Shown: piece by piece, positions 51,334 through 60,548 of the stretch
Layout: each line of letters begins with the position of its first letter
How positions within the stretch are numbered: the first letter of the stretch is position 1
NCBI RefSeq assembly: GCF_039602135.1
Contig: NZ_CP125942.1
Location: 930,001 to 994,000 of the forward strand
Length of the DNA stretch: 64,000 bases
Direction of reading: 5' to 3'
Source: Glutamicibacter sp. B1
Lineage (GTDB): Bacteria; Actinomycetota; Actinomycetes; Actinomycetales; Micrococcaceae
The notes under the pieces: model-generated
The model's database searches: none
What the model saw: the letters and a program-made list of their open reading frames with translations, nothing else
What the model was told of the DNA's origin: nothing
Made by a program: the position numbers and the translations under genes

Positions 51334-53133
51334 ATGCGGTTTCAGCGCGTTTCGAAAGCGGTTGTCGTAGGCGCAGCCATGGCGTTGGCACTTTCTGCAT
51401 GTGCCCCAGGCGGTAGCGATTCTTCTTCGGAAGCAAGCAAGAGCACCGAGTCGAATGGCGGCGCCGAGGTTACCAACTCCGGCCTGGCTGATCTAGGTGA
51501 TGTCACCACCAAGGACGACACCATCAAGGTGACTGTTGGTGCTCCAGAGTTCATCAGCTACAACGGCTTCACCCCACAGACGTATTCGACGTACAACTCG
51601 GCCATCACAGACCGCATGTTCGCGGGCTTCTACTACATGGGCACCGACGGTACGATCTATCCGAACAAGGATCTGGGCTCCTACGAAAAGGTCAGCGACG
51701 ATCCGCTGACCATCAAATACACCATCAATGAGAACGCCAAGTGGTCCGATGGAACTCCGATCACCGTGGCTGACTCAGTCCTCGCCTGGGCTACCCAGAA
51801 CTTGAACTTGAACTCCGGTGACAAGGACAAGCCACTGTTCAACTCAGTGTCCACCGACTTGGGTGACACGGTGCCCAAGGGCCCAGAAGGAGCTGCTGAC
51901 GGTAAGGAATTCACCGTCACCTTCAAGGATCCAGATCCAGACTGGCAGCTTCAGACCTGGATGCTGCACCCAGCACACGTTGTCGCTAAGAAGGGCGGCT
52001 TGAGCACTGACGAACTAGTTCAGGCAATCCGCGATGGCGATTCTAAGAAACTGGAGAAGGCCGCCAAGTTCTGGAACGAAGGCTGGATGACCAAGCCAGG
52101 CACCTTGCCTGATGAAGCCGATGTGCCAGTTTCCGGTCCATACAAGCTGGAGTCCTGGAAGGCCGGCGAGTCGGTGACCTTGACCGCCAATGAAAACTAC
52201 TACGGCACCGCTCCTGCCACCAAGAACTTGAACTTCCGCTTCTTGGCTGACACCGGCATGGTTCAGGCGCTGCAGAACAAGGACGTCGACGTCATTGCTC
52301 CACAGCCAACCGTTGATACCCTCGCTCAGCTTGAAGGCTTGGGTAAGGCCGTCAGCATCCAGCAGGGTGACACCTTGACCTGGGAGCACCTGGACTTCAA
52401 CTTTGCCGAGGGCAACGAGATGAACAATCTTGAACTGCGTAAGGCCTTCGCCATGTGTGTTCCTCGCCAAGAAATCGTTGACAACTTGGTCAAGCCGTTG
52501 AACCCTGAGGCTACCGTGATGAACTCTCGCGAAGTCTTCCCGTTCCAAGATAACTACCAAGAAGTCGTCGATGCATCCTATGACGGTCGCTACGATCAGG
52601 TCGATATCGATGGCGCCAAGAAGATCCTGGAAGATCAGGATGCTGTCGGTACCGAGATTCGCATCGGTTACTCAGCACCAAACGAGCGACGCACCAATGA
52701 AGTTGCAGCCATCAAGTCCTCATGCGACAAGGCAGGCTTCAAGGTCAAGGATGCCGGCGACGCTAAGTTCTTCGCACCGGGCGGCACTCAGGAACGTGGC
52801 GACTACGAAGTAGCACTGTTCGCATGGGCAGGTTCGGGCCAGATCACTTCGGGTCAGAACATCTACTCCACGGGCAAGCCACAGAACTACGGCAAGTACT
52901 CGAACGAAGCCGTCGACGAGGCCTGGACCAAGTTGGCAACCTCGCTTGATCCTGCGGTTCACGCCGAACAGACCAAGGTCATCGAGAAGCTGCTGTGGGA
53001 CGACCTGTATGGTATCCCACTGTTCGCACACCCGGGCTTGAGCGCTTCGGGATCCGATATCCAGAATGTCCGTCACACCGCTACCCAGAGCGGCATCGTA
53101 TGGAATGCCGAACAGTGGCAGCGTGCTGAATAA
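51334..53133 (+). CDS. Peptide ABC transporter, substrate-binding lipoprotein (system 2)
   Basis: A 599-residue family 5 binding protein. Signal MRFQRVSKAVVVGAAMALALSAC gives lipid-Cys23, followed by a Ser/Glu-rich linker. The signal peptide resembles that of the system 1 protein almost residue by residue, so the two are paralogues. FTPQTYSTYNSAITDRMFAGFYYMGTDGTIYPNKDLGSYEKV, IKYTINENAKWSDGTPITVADSVLAWA and VPVSGPYKLESWKAGESVTLT are family marks. It is 56 residues longer than the system 1 protein. Substrate unknown, peptide-like. A GC-rich hairpin separates it from the permeases. Confidence 0.92.
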   Translation: MRFQRVSKAVVVGAAMALALSACAPGGSDSSSEASKSTESNGGAEVTNSGLADLGDVTTKDDTIKVTVGAPEFISYNGFTPQTYSTYNSAITDRMFAGFYYMGTDGTIYPNKDLGSYEKVSDDPLTIKYTINENAKWSDGTPITVADSVLAWATQNLNLNSGDKDKPLFNSVSTDLGDTVPKGPEGAADGKEFTVTFKDPDPDWQLQTWMLHPAHVVAKKGGLSTDELVQAIRDGDSKKLEKAAKFWNEGWMTKPGTLPDEADVPVSGPYKLESWKAGESVTLTANENYYGTAPATKNLNFRFLADTGMVQALQNKDVDVIAPQPTVDTLAQLEGLGKAVSIQQGDTLTWEHLDFNFAEGNEMNNLELRKAFAMCVPRQEIVDNLVKPLNPEATVMNSREVFPFQDNYQEVVDASYDGRYDQVDIDGAKKILEDQDAVGTEIRIGYSAPNERRTNEVAAIKSSCDKAGFKVKDAGDAKFFAPGGTQERGDYEVALFAWAGSGQITSGQNIYSTGKPQNYGKYSNEAVDEAWTKLATSLDPAVHAEQTKVIEKLLWDDLYGIPLFAHPGLSASGSDIQNVRHTATQSGIVWNAEQWQRAE

Positions 53134-53174
53134 GCCTTCAGGGCAAACAAATCGCTAACACCAACTGCGAGCGC

Positions 53175-53206
53175 CCGCGGGGCCCGATCATCATCGGGCC
53201 CCGCGG
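53175..53206 (+). terminator. Attenuator-like hairpin after binding-protein gene 2
   Basis: CCGCGGGGCCCGAT (53175-53188) and ATCGGGCCCCGCGG (53193-53206), 14 bp with loop CATC and no T-run. It occupies the same position as the hairpin in operon 1. Confidence 0.7.
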
Positions 53207-53272
53207 TGTGTCCGCCACCAGTATCAGGTGACGTGCACACCGTGAGGTGAGAAGAAAGAGGACATTAAAACC

Positions 53273-54790
53273 GTGTTGAAGTTCATTCTCAAGAGATTAG
53301 GATCGGCCGTCGGCGTGCTATTTGCCGCTTCGCTGCTGCTCTATATCTTGGTTATCAACTCTGGCGATCCGCTAGGAGACCTTCGCGAAAGTAACGCTGA
53401 AAATCGCGAATACCTGATGCAGCAACGCATCGACTACATGAACCTAGAGCAGCCTTGGTACCTGAGATACCTAACCTGGCTTGGTGGAGTGGGTAAATGC
53501 TTCGTAGGATCCTGTGATCTAGGCCAGAACATCAATGGAGTTGAGGTCAGTGGGCTACTCGCTAACGCCGCGTCCTCGACATTGCGCCTAGTACTCCTGG
53601 CCACCGTGATCGCCGCTGTACTGGGTATCGCCATCGGGGTGCTGACCGCAGTACGCCAGTACTCCGGCCTAGACTACCTCGTCACCTTCCTGACCTTCCT
53701 GTTCTTCTCCCTCCCTGTGTTCTGGGCAGCAGTGCTGCTCAAGGAATACATGGCCATCGGGTACAACGATTGGCTTGAAAATCCGCAAATATCTATCGGC
53801 ACCAGCATCCTGATCGGTGTCATCGTCGGTTTCCTTTTGCAGATGTTGCTTGGCGGTTCACTCAAGCGCCGCGGTCTTACCTTCCTGATCACCGCGATCT
53901 TTGTCCCGCTGTTACTGCAGTACAGCCTCTGGCTAAACTTCTACCGTTACCCGCAAATGGGTCCGGCAATCATTGTCGTGCTGACCCTGTTGTTGGCCTT
54001 GTCGGCCACGGCCATGAGCGTTGGTCTTAAAGAGAAGAAAGTACTGTACCCGGCACTGATCACCGTGGTGCTGGTACTCGTGATGTACTACGCAACCTTC
54101 TGGCTATTGAAGGATGCCAATGCCTGGATCCTGGTCATCGGGGCAATCCTCTCCGTGGCCATCCCGGGACTCATCGGCAAGTACATGGGTGGACGCCTAT
54201 CCAAGCTTGCGTCCGGCGTTGCCGCGCTCGTCGGCTTCATCGGCGCAGGACTGACCGTGCTGGATCATATCTTCCGTGCCTGGCCTGGCTTCCTGGATCT
54301 CAAGGGCCGTCCGATCGGTACCATCGGATCCTCCACCGCAAACCTCGGTGGCGGTTTCTGGGACAACTTCTTGGATAACGCAACCCAGCTGTTATTGCCA
54401 ACGATCGTTTTGGCCATCATTTCTTTGGCAAGCTACTCGCGCTACACGCGTTCCTCCATGCTCGAAGTGCAGCAGCAAGACTACATTCGCACTGCACGCT
54501 CCAAGGGTTTGAGCGAGCGTACGGTGATCTTCCGTCACGCTTTCCGCAACGCGTTGATCCCCATCGCCACCATTGCGGCCTTTGACTTTGCCGGTCTGAT
54601 TGGCGGCGCCGTGGTCACCGAAACGGTCTTCGGCTGGAAAGGCATGGGCGATATGTTCAGCACCGGTCTGCACGCAGTAGACCCAGCCCCGGTGATGGCC
54701 TTCTTCTTGGTCACCGGTACCGCGGCAATTCTTTTCAATCTGCTGGCAGATATCGTCTACGCGCTGCTTGATCCACGGATCCGGGTCTAG
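53273..54790 (+). CDS. Long DppB-like ABC permease (system 2)
   Basis: A 505-residue permease, against about 310 for normal DppB. The N-terminal part (MLKFILKRLGSAVGVLFAASLLLYILVINSGDPLGDL and the TLRLVLLATVIAAVLGIAIGVLTAVRQYSGLDY helices) and the C-terminal part (DYIRTARSKGLSERTVIFRHAFRNALIPIA, ALLDPRIRV) are canonical. Between about residues 165 and 340 an extra block of some five to six hydrophobic helices is inserted after FWAAVLLKEYMAIG. It includes an odd GKCFVGSCDLG pair of cysteines earlier in the outer loop. The reading frame is unbroken, so the insertion is real. Its role is unknown. Confidence 0.88.
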   Translation: MLKFILKRLGSAVGVLFAASLLLYILVINSGDPLGDLRESNAENREYLMQQRIDYMNLEQPWYLRYLTWLGGVGKCFVGSCDLGQNINGVEVSGLLANAASSTLRLVLLATVIAAVLGIAIGVLTAVRQYSGLDYLVTFLTFLFFSLPVFWAAVLLKEYMAIGYNDWLENPQISIGTSILIGVIVGFLLQMLLGGSLKRRGLTFLITAIFVPLLLQYSLWLNFYRYPQMGPAIIVVLTLLLALSATAMSVGLKEKKVLYPALITVVLVLVMYYATFWLLKDANAWILVIGAILSVAIPGLIGKYMGGRLSKLASGVAALVGFIGAGLTVLDHIFRAWPGFLDLKGRPIGTIGSSTANLGGGFWDNFLDNATQLLLPTIVLAIISLASYSRYTRSSMLEVQQQDYIRTARSKGLSERTVIFRHAFRNALIPIATIAAFDFAGLIGGAVVTETVFGWKGMGDMFSTGLHAVDPAPVMAFFLVTGTAAILFNLLADIVYALLDPRIRV

Positions 54791-54807
54791 GGAATTTAGG
54801 ACATTCG

Positions 54808-55866
54808 ATGAGTAACATAAATGGAAAGACTCCACAGGACCTGACGTCCATCGCTGAAGTTGAAGACGCGAAACTTGCCGCTTCCACAGAACAGTCGAAG
54901 AGCCAGTCGCGTATCGTTTTTGAACGTTTTCTCAAGCACAAGCCGGCCATGATTTCCTCGGTCTTGCTGGTGCTGATCACGGTCATCGCCTTTACCTCCG
55001 TCGGTTTCGGCCCGCTGCCCGGCTGGTGGAAGCAGAGTTATCTGGATGCAGGCACCGTGATTGATGGTGGCAAGCCAACGCTCTCACTGCTACCCACCTG
55101 GCTTGGCGGATCTGGCTTTGCCATCGGCGAGCATCCCTTCGGTCAGGACTCGGTTGGTAAGGACTACTTCGCACTGGTGATGAATGGTGCACAGAAGTCC
55201 ATCGTGATCGGTGTGGTCGTCGGTTTGGTTGCGACCTTCCTTGGCGCAGTGATCGGTGCAGTTGCAGGATACTTCCGTGGCTGGGTCGATGAAGTTCTGA
55301 TGCGCATCACCGACCTATTCATTGTCATCCCACTGTTGGTCCTGGCAGCAGTACTTGGACAGATCGCCGGGCGCAGTTCCAGCTCGATCTTTGCCCTGGC
55401 CCTAGTTCTTGGCCTGGTCACCTGGACAGGCCTGGCCCGTCTGGTGCGTGGCGAGATTCTGAGCTTGCGCGAACGCGAGTACGTATCGGCAGCCCAGGCC
55501 ATGGGGTCACGCACGTCCCGCGTGATCTTCAAACACCTGCTGCCCAACACGGTCGGCGTGATCGTCGTGAACGCAACCTTCGCGATCGCCGGTGCAATCC
55601 TGCTTGAATCCTCGCTATCCTTCCTGGGCTTCGGCGTGCAGGCCCCAGAATCTTCGCTGGGCCTGTTGATTAGTCAGTACCAGAATGCCTTCCTGACCCG
55701 ACCATGGTTGTTCTGGTGGCCGGGCATGATCATCGTGGTCTTCGCACTGTCTATTAACTTCCTCGGCGATGGTCTGCGCGATGCCTTCGACCCACGCCAG
55801 AGTGGCAAGCGTCGCCGCCCTCGCGCCGGACTCTTTGCCATGCCAACCCGTAAGGAGAAGCCATGA
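54808..55866 (+). CDS. Peptide ABC transporter permease DppC-like (system 2)
   Basis: A 352-residue permease with a cytoplasmic N-terminus of about 45 residues, first helix AMISSVLLVLITVIAFTSV, and a periplasmic loop containing FAIGEHPFGQDSVGKDYFALVMNGAQKSI (the usual GTDxxGRD position). The EAA loop EYVSAAQAMGSRTSRVIFKHLLPNTVGVI and the family ending FLGDGLRDAFDPR, with a basic tail, complete it. Stop overlaps the ATPase start by four bases (ATGA). Preceded by the long permease gene after 17 bases. Confidence 0.93.
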   Translation: MSNINGKTPQDLTSIAEVEDAKLAASTEQSKSQSRIVFERFLKHKPAMISSVLLVLITVIAFTSVGFGPLPGWWKQSYLDAGTVIDGGKPTLSLLPTWLGGSGFAIGEHPFGQDSVGKDYFALVMNGAQKSIVIGVVVGLVATFLGAVIGAVAGYFRGWVDEVLMRITDLFIVIPLLVLAAVLGQIAGRSSSSIFALALVLGLVTWTGLARLVRGEILSLREREYVSAAQAMGSRTSRVIFKHLLPNTVGVIVVNATFAIAGAILLESSLSFLGFGVQAPESSLGLLISQYQNAFLTRPWLFWWPGMIIVVFALSINFLGDGLRDAFDPRQSGKRRRPRAGLFAMPTRKEKP

Positions 55867-57554
55867 GCCATCTCGCACCAGAAAATACCTCCGGTGAATA
55901 CGCGCTGAGCTTCAATGACCTGAAGGTCACCTTCGAAACCTCCGGCCCGCTGGTTCACGCAGTCAAAGGATTATCCCTTGCGGTACGCCCCGGTGAGGTG
56001 GTCGCACTGGTGGGCGAATCGGGATCTGGTAAGTCCGTGACCTCCACCGCGGCCATGGGCTTGCTTCCGGAGAACGCGAACATCTCGGGTGAAGCAAAGA
56101 TTGGCAACGTCAACGTTGTGGGCCTTGAACAGGGCAAGATGCGCAAGATGCGTGCCACCGACATCGCCATGGTTTTCCAGGAACCGATGACCGCGTTGAA
56201 CCCGGTGCTCACCATCGAACGCCAGTTGACCGAGGCCTTGGAACTACACGGTATCGCTTATGGCAAGGCCGCGACAGACCGTGCCATTGAGCTGCTCACG
56301 ATGGTGGGCATTCCGGAGCCTGACAAACGTATCAAGCAATACCCTCACCAGTTCTCCGGAGGACAGCGTCAACGCATCGTCATTGCCATGGCGATTTCCT
56401 GTGACCCGAAGGTGATCATCGCTGATGAACCAACCACGGCATTGGATGTCACCGTGCAGGCTGAGATCTTGGATCTGCTGCGTGAGCTCAAAGACCGCTT
56501 GAACACTGGTATTTTGCTAATCACCCACAATATGGGTGTAGTGGCGGATATGGCTGATCAAGTTGCTGTGATGTTCCAAGGCAATTTGGTTGAAACCGGC
56601 TCGGTGGACCAGGTGTTGCTTCACCCGCAGCACGCATACACCCAACGCTTGCTGGCCGCTGTTCCACGTTTGTCTGCTCCGGCGTTGATCACTGAAAATG
56701 CGCCACATAGCGAACGGACTGCCCCTGCCGGCCGCGAGCTGGTACTCGAAGCCAAAGACTTGGTGTTGGAATACAACATGCGAGGCAAGGTCTTCCGTGC
56801 GGTGGAGGGCGTCAGCTTCGATGTGGCCAAGGGTGAAGTATTAGGCATCGTGGGGGAGTCCGGTTCTGGCAAGTCCACTATCGCGAAGGCAGTTATTGGG
56901 CTCTTGCCAGTGGCCGAGGGAAGCTTGTCGGTCAAGGGACACAACCTTCCTAAGCTCTCGCCCAAGGAAGCCCGCGCGGTACGCAAACAAATCGGCGTGA
57001 TCTTCCAGGATCCGGCAGCTTCGCTCAACCCGCGATTCCCGATTGGTGAATGCATTACCGAGCCCATGGTGGTACACAAAGTGGGTTCCAAGGCCTCGAG
57101 AATTAAGCGGGCCGAGGAATTGTTGGATGCAGTCAAGCTACCGCGCAACGTCATCAACCGCTACCCGCATGAGCTCTCCGGCGGACAGCGCCAGCGCGTG
57201 TGTATCGCCCGTGCCCTGACGTTGAATCCGGAGCTGCTGATCGCCGATGAGCCGACCAGTGCGTTGGATGTTTCGGTCCAGGCGGTCGTGCTTGAAATGA
57301 TTCAGGACCTGCAGCGTGACTTCAATTTCGCCTGCTTGTTTGTTAGCCATGACTTGGCCGTGGTGGACATGCTGGCAGACGCAGTGGTCGTTATGCGCTC
57401 AGGTAAGGCTGTGGAACAAGGAATGGTTCAGACCGTCCTGCACGCACCAACCCATGACTACACCAAGCGATTGCTGGCAGCTGCCCCAGTCCCGGATCCA
57501 TATGAACAGGCGACTAGGCGCGAGGCGTGGCGATTGCTGAATAAGAACAAATAG
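55863..57554 (+). CDS. Peptide ABC transporter ATP-binding protein, fused DppD-DppF (system 2)
   Basis: A 563-residue double ATPase. Domain 1: Walker A GESGSGKS, signature [12 protein letters not shown], Walker [13 protein letters not shown]. Domain 2: Walker A GESGSGKS, signature [15 protein letters not shown], Walker [13 protein letters not shown]. All catalytic residues are present in both halves. It drives the system 2 permease pair. The ATGA overlap with dppC gives translational coupling. A terminator hairpin follows 15 bases after the stop. Closely related in layout to the system 1 ATPase, which suggests operon duplication followed by divergence. Confidence 0.94.
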   Translation: MSHLAPENTSGEYALSFNDLKVTFETSGPLVHAVKGLSLAVRPGEVVALVGESGSGKSVTSTAAMGLLPENANISGEAKIGNVNVVGLEQGKMRKMRATDIAMVFQEPMTALNPVLTIERQLTEALELHGIAYGKAATDRAIELLTMVGIPEPDKRIKQYPHQFSGGQRQRIVIAMAISCDPKVIIADEPTTALDVTVQAEILDLLRELKDRLNTGILLITHNMGVVADMADQVAVMFQGNLVETGSVDQVLLHPQHAYTQRLLAAVPRLSAPALITENAPHSERTAPAGRELVLEAKDLVLEYNMRGKVFRAVEGVSFDVAKGEVLGIVGESGSGKSTIAKAVIGLLPVAEGSLSVKGHNLPKLSPKEARAVRKQIGVIFQDPAASLNPRFPIGECITEPMVVHKVGSKASRIKRAEELLDAVKLPRNVINRYPHELSGGQRQRVCIARALTLNPELLIADEPTSALDVSVQAVVLEMIQDLQRDFNFACLFVSHDLAVVDMLADAVVVMRSGKAVEQGMVQTVLHAPTHDYTKRLLAAAPVPDPYEQATRREAWRLLNKNK

Positions 57555-57568
57555 TTACGTGTATAGAG

Positions 57569-57600
57569 ACAAGGAGCCGGAATTATTTCTGGCTCCTTGT
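57569..57600 (+). terminator. Terminator of peptide ABC operon 2
   Basis: ACAAGGAGCC (57569-57578) pairs with GGCTCCTTGT (57591-57600), with extra GAA/TTC pairing inside, followed by CTGTTT. Confidence 0.85.
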
Positions 57601-57655
57601 CTGTTTCCCCAGTAGATTCGTTTTTGGACCTTCTATAGGCAGTTCGGGAGACTCT

Positions 57656-57850
57656 ATGGGCTTTGCATCGATATTTATCATCGCAGCAATTATCGTGCTG
57701 TGCGCTTTCCCGCTGGTCATTGGTGCCTTCAGGGGGCTGGATCGAAAAGCCGATGAGTTAGAGAACCTAGATCCCCAGACTTCAAAAGCACTGCGAAAAG
57801 CGCGTAAAGATATTGACCGGGGCAAGGGGTATTACGGCCCCCGTCAGTAA
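57656..57850 (+). CDS. Small single-helix membrane protein
   Basis: A 64-residue protein with one N-terminal membrane helix (GFASIFIIAAIIVLCAFPLVIGAF) and a basic, helical cytoplasmic tail (RKADELENLDPQTSKALRKARKDIDRG) ending KGYYGPRQ. GGGAG lies eight bases before the ATG. The codon pattern is coding-like and the gene is bracketed by two terminators, which supports reality. No family recognised. Confidence 0.65.
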   Translation: MGFASIFIIAAIIVLCAFPLVIGAFRGLDRKADELENLDPQTSKALRKARKDIDRGKGYYGPRQ

Positions 57851-57856
57851 AGGCAG

Positions 57857-57899
57857 AAAGACCACGAGCGCCGGCCCGGGGCCAGCACTTGTGGTCTTT
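57857..57899. terminator. Bidirectional terminator
   Basis: AAAGACCAC (57857-57865) pairs with GTGGTCTTT (57891-57899) around a GC-rich centre. It lies between the convergent small membrane protein and GNAT genes. Confidence 0.75.
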
Positions 57900-57919
57900 G
57901 ACTGTTTGTAGCGTGGAAC

Positions 57920-58381
57920 CTAGTCCAGCTGCATGACGTTTTCGGTGACAACCTGTGCCCGAGCATTCGAGAAAATCTGCTCGGTACCTACAGTCTTGAA
58001 ACCACGGCGTTCCAAAACCTTGATAGAACCGAGGTTGTCTTGAACGACGTGTGCGGTCAGTGGACGCTTAGTGTATTCGGCCAAGAAGGCATCCACGGCG
58101 CTGGTAGTGATTCCCTTGCCCCAATACTTGGTGGAGGTCCAGAAATTAATCTCTGGGGTCTCACCGTCGAATACCAGAATGGAACCAACCACGTCGCCCT
58201 CGTGTTCGATGGTGCGAACCAGAACATTTGGATCATTCAGGATCGAGTTCCAGTGGTGGTCGAATACCGCGCGATCGGCTGGGTTACGCGCCTGATAAGC
58301 GGCCATGAGGTTCGCCTCGGGTTCTTGCTGGTGAGCAAAGAATGCGTCCAAGTCGGAAGGGCGGACTTCACGTAGCTGCAC
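57920..58381 (-). CDS. GNAT-family N-acetyltransferase
   Basis: A 153-residue acetyl-CoA-dependent transferase of the RimJ/RimL-like group. LREVRPSDLDAFFAHQQEPEAN opens the fold. VGSILVFDGETPEINFWTSTKYWGKGITTSAVDAFL holds the beta4/alpha3 region with the GKGI acetyl-CoA pyrophosphate loop. VVQDNLGSIKVLERRGFKTVGTEQ is the conserved Asn-x-x-Ser-x-x-x-Leu-x-x-x-Gly-Phe segment. Starts with GTG, AAAGG upstream. Substrate unknown (protein N-terminus, amino acid or small amine). Single gene. Confidence 0.88.
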   Translation of the reverse strand: MQLREVRPSDLDAFFAHQQEPEANLMAAYQARNPADRAVFDHHWNSILNDPNVLVRTIEHEGDVVGSILVFDGETPEINFWTSTKYWGKGITTSAVDAFLAEYTKRPLTAHVVQDNLGSIKVLERRGFKTVGTEQIFSNARAQVVTENVMQLD

Positions 58382-58450
58382 GATAAAGGCCTTTCAATCG
58401 GGTGGGTCAGCATGCCGTTTTCGGAACGCTGCGGAACATTGGCTTGAGAA

Positions 58451-59068
58451 CTACACTACCGGGGAAGTTAGAGCTGCGAGAGCCATATTCGACAATAGTG
58501 GTTTTAAGCCTGATTTTTTCGTTCTAGGCGAGTGCGCAGAATGGGCGGTGGAGTTAAGCAAACCGAAGACTGCGTGGGCCCGGAAACGATGTGACTGCTT
58601 GCTACCTGAAGGGTGCAATTTTTCTAATTCATGGGTCCATAAGCCGATATATGAGTTCTGAAGCTTTCGCACCAACGCTAGTTCAGCCTTAGGCAAAGAC
58701 TTGAGATCCCGGTCCTGCACCTGCAGGATGTCAGGGCGCGAGAGCGAAAAATCAGTATGAAAGTCAACTAATCGCGAGAGGACTTCCAGCGGCGAGCCGC
58801 CTTCTTGGCAAGCCTCTTGACCGCCGGCGTAAATATCCTTGGACATGTCGACCAGCAAAGCGATGAGTACAGCTTGTTTTCCCGCAAAGTGTCGGTAGAC
58901 AGCGGGCCCAGAAATGCCGCAGGCAGCCCCGAGATCTTCCAAAGACACACCGGCATAGCCGTGCTGGGCGAAGAGCCTGGTGGCTTCCCGTAATAGTGCC
59001 TCACGCCGTTCCGCTTTGGCGCGTTCGCGGTCAGTTGGTTCGTTGAGGGTCTGATACCTGCTCGCCAT
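58451..59068 (-). CDS. TetR-family transcriptional regulator
   Basis: A 205-residue repressor. The N-terminal DNA-binding region has RREALLREATRLFAQHGYAGVSLEDLGAACGISGPAVYRHFAGKQAVLIALL, a textbook TetR helix-turn-helix. The ligand domain contains VDFHTDFSLSRPDILQVQDRDLKSLP and a basic C-terminal part. ATG 59068 is chosen among several starts because AAGGAG lies nine bases before it. It is divergent from an acyl-CoA dehydrogenase gene, and a long inverted repeat lies in between. Probable acyl-CoA-responsive repressor of that gene (inference). Confidence 0.92.
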   Translation of the reverse strand: MASRYQTLNEPTDRERAKAERREALLREATRLFAQHGYAGVSLEDLGAACGISGPAVYRHFAGKQAVLIALLVDMSKDIYAGGQEACQEGGSPLEVLSRLVDFHTDFSLSRPDILQVQDRDLKSLPKAELALVRKLQNSYIGLWTHELEKLHPSGSKQSHRFRAHAVFGLLNSTAHSAHSPRTKKSGLKPLLSNMALAALTSPVV

Positions 59069-59243
59069 CACCATCATCTCCTTACAACGGCCAGTCTGAA
59101 CTCTGGACAAGTGTGACCGGTGCCACTACTGTCAAAAATAAAGCTGTTTACCCATCAGTAGGCGGTAATCAGTTAATAATAATTAACCATACGCGTCGTG
59201 ACCGTTGCTTCCAAGACGCTCACACGCCGATCGCAGAAAAAGA

Positions 59244-59283
59244 CCTATATCGACATACTGCCGATCCAGTATCTCGATATCGG
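59244..59283. promoter_or_regulatory. Inverted repeat, candidate TetR operator
   Basis: CCTATATCGACATACTG (59244-59260) and CAGTATCTCGATATCGG (59267-59283) are complementary at 15 of 17 positions with a 6-base spacer. It lies 27 bases before the acyl-CoA dehydrogenase start. Confidence 0.6.
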
Positions 59284-59310
59284 TTCATCCCTCAACGAAG
59301 AGAGAAACTG

Positions 59311-60465
59311 ATGATTAACCTCGATCTCGACGAACAGTACCAAGACCTGGTCAACATGGTCCGAGAATTCGCCCAAGAAGTTGTAGCACCGCAGAGCGCG
59401 GCCAATGACGCCAACCATTCTTTTCCATATGACATCGTCAAGCAAATGGGCCAGATGGGACTGTTTGGTCTGCCAATTTCGGAGGAATACGGCGGTTCAG
59501 GGGGCGACTACTTCCACCTAGCCTTGGCGCTGGAGGAATTGGGCAAGGTTGATCAATCGGTGGCCATCACCCTCGAAGCTGGCGTGTCGCTCGGTGCCAT
59601 GCCCATTTACCGTTTCGGCAACGAAGCCCAAAAGCAACGGTGGCTGGAACCGTTGGCAACTGGTGAACGTTTGGCCGGATTTGGGTTAACCGAGCCAGGA
59701 GCCGGTTCCGATGCTTCAGCAGCGTTGACCAAGGCGAAGCTTGAAAACGGGAATTGGATAATAGACGGCGCGAAAGAATTCATCACCAACTCAGGAACGG
59801 ACATCACTTCACATGTCACTGCCACCGCGGTGACGGGCACGGACGAGGCAACGGGGAAGAAAGAAATTTCGGCCATTATTGTGCCTACCGGTACTCCTGG
59901 GTTTACCGCCGAGAAAGCCTACGACAAGGTGGGTTGGCGAGCCAGCGACACTCACCCGCTGAGCTTTAACGCGGTTCAGGTGCCGGAAGAAAACCTCTTG
60001 GGGGAGCGCGGGCGCGGTTATGCTTACTTCCTTGAAATCCTTGATGAAGGGCGCATCGCCATTGCTGCGTTGGCCACGGGTGCCGCGCAAGGCTGCCTTG
60101 ACGAGGCGGTTAAGTACGCCAAGACTCGTACAACCTTTGGCACTGCCATCGGCAAGAATCAGGGTGTCTCATTTATGATCGCTCGCATGGCCTCACGCGC
60201 GCACACAGCACGCTTGGCCTACTACGCAGCTGCGGCAAAAATGCTGGCTGGTAAAGACTTCAAAATTGAAGCCGCCCACGCGAAGCTGATTGCCAGTGAG
60301 GCAGCCATGGACAATGCCCGAGACGCGACGCAAATCTTTGGTGGCTACGGATTCATGAATGAATCGCTGGTGGCCCGCCACTACCGCGACTCGAAGATCC
60401 TGGAAATCGGTGAAGGAACTACCCAGGTGCAACAGATGTTGATTGCGCGCAGCCTTGGGCTGTAG
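59311..60465 (+). CDS. Acyl-CoA dehydrogenase
   Basis: FAD enzyme that introduces the 2,3 double bond in acyl-CoA during fatty-acid or branched-chain amino-acid breakdown. It has 384 residues in the usual order: N-terminal helices (LDEQYQDLVNMVREFAQEVVAPQSAAND), LFGLPISEEYGGSGGDYF, the flavin-site AGFGLTEPGAGSDASA, FITNSGTDIT, GRIAIAALATGAAQGCLDEAVKYAKTR with FGTAIGKNQG, FGGYGFMNE and the catalytic-Glu region ILEIGEGTTQVQQ. ATG 59311 is set by GAAGAGAG upstream; a longer in-frame start at 59113 would run through the operator. The branched/short-chain class is likely. Confidence 0.95.
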   Translation: MINLDLDEQYQDLVNMVREFAQEVVAPQSAANDANHSFPYDIVKQMGQMGLFGLPISEEYGGSGGDYFHLALALEELGKVDQSVAITLEAGVSLGAMPIYRFGNEAQKQRWLEPLATGERLAGFGLTEPGAGSDASAALTKAKLENGNWIIDGAKEFITNSGTDITSHVTATAVTGTDEATGKKEISAIIVPTGTPGFTAEKAYDKVGWRASDTHPLSFNAVQVPEENLLGERGRGYAYFLEILDEGRIAIAALATGAAQGCLDEAVKYAKTRTTFGTAIGKNQGVSFMIARMASRAHTARLAYYAAAAKMLAGKDFKIEAAHAKLIASEAAMDNARDATQIFGGYGFMNESLVARHYRDSKILEIGEGTTQVQQMLIARSLGL

Positions 60466-60548
60466 TCATTGATTTGGTGGTGCGCCACGGCTTGCACAGG
60501 GCGTGGCGCACTTTGGGTGCTCACAGTTAGAAGAACCATAATGGATGG

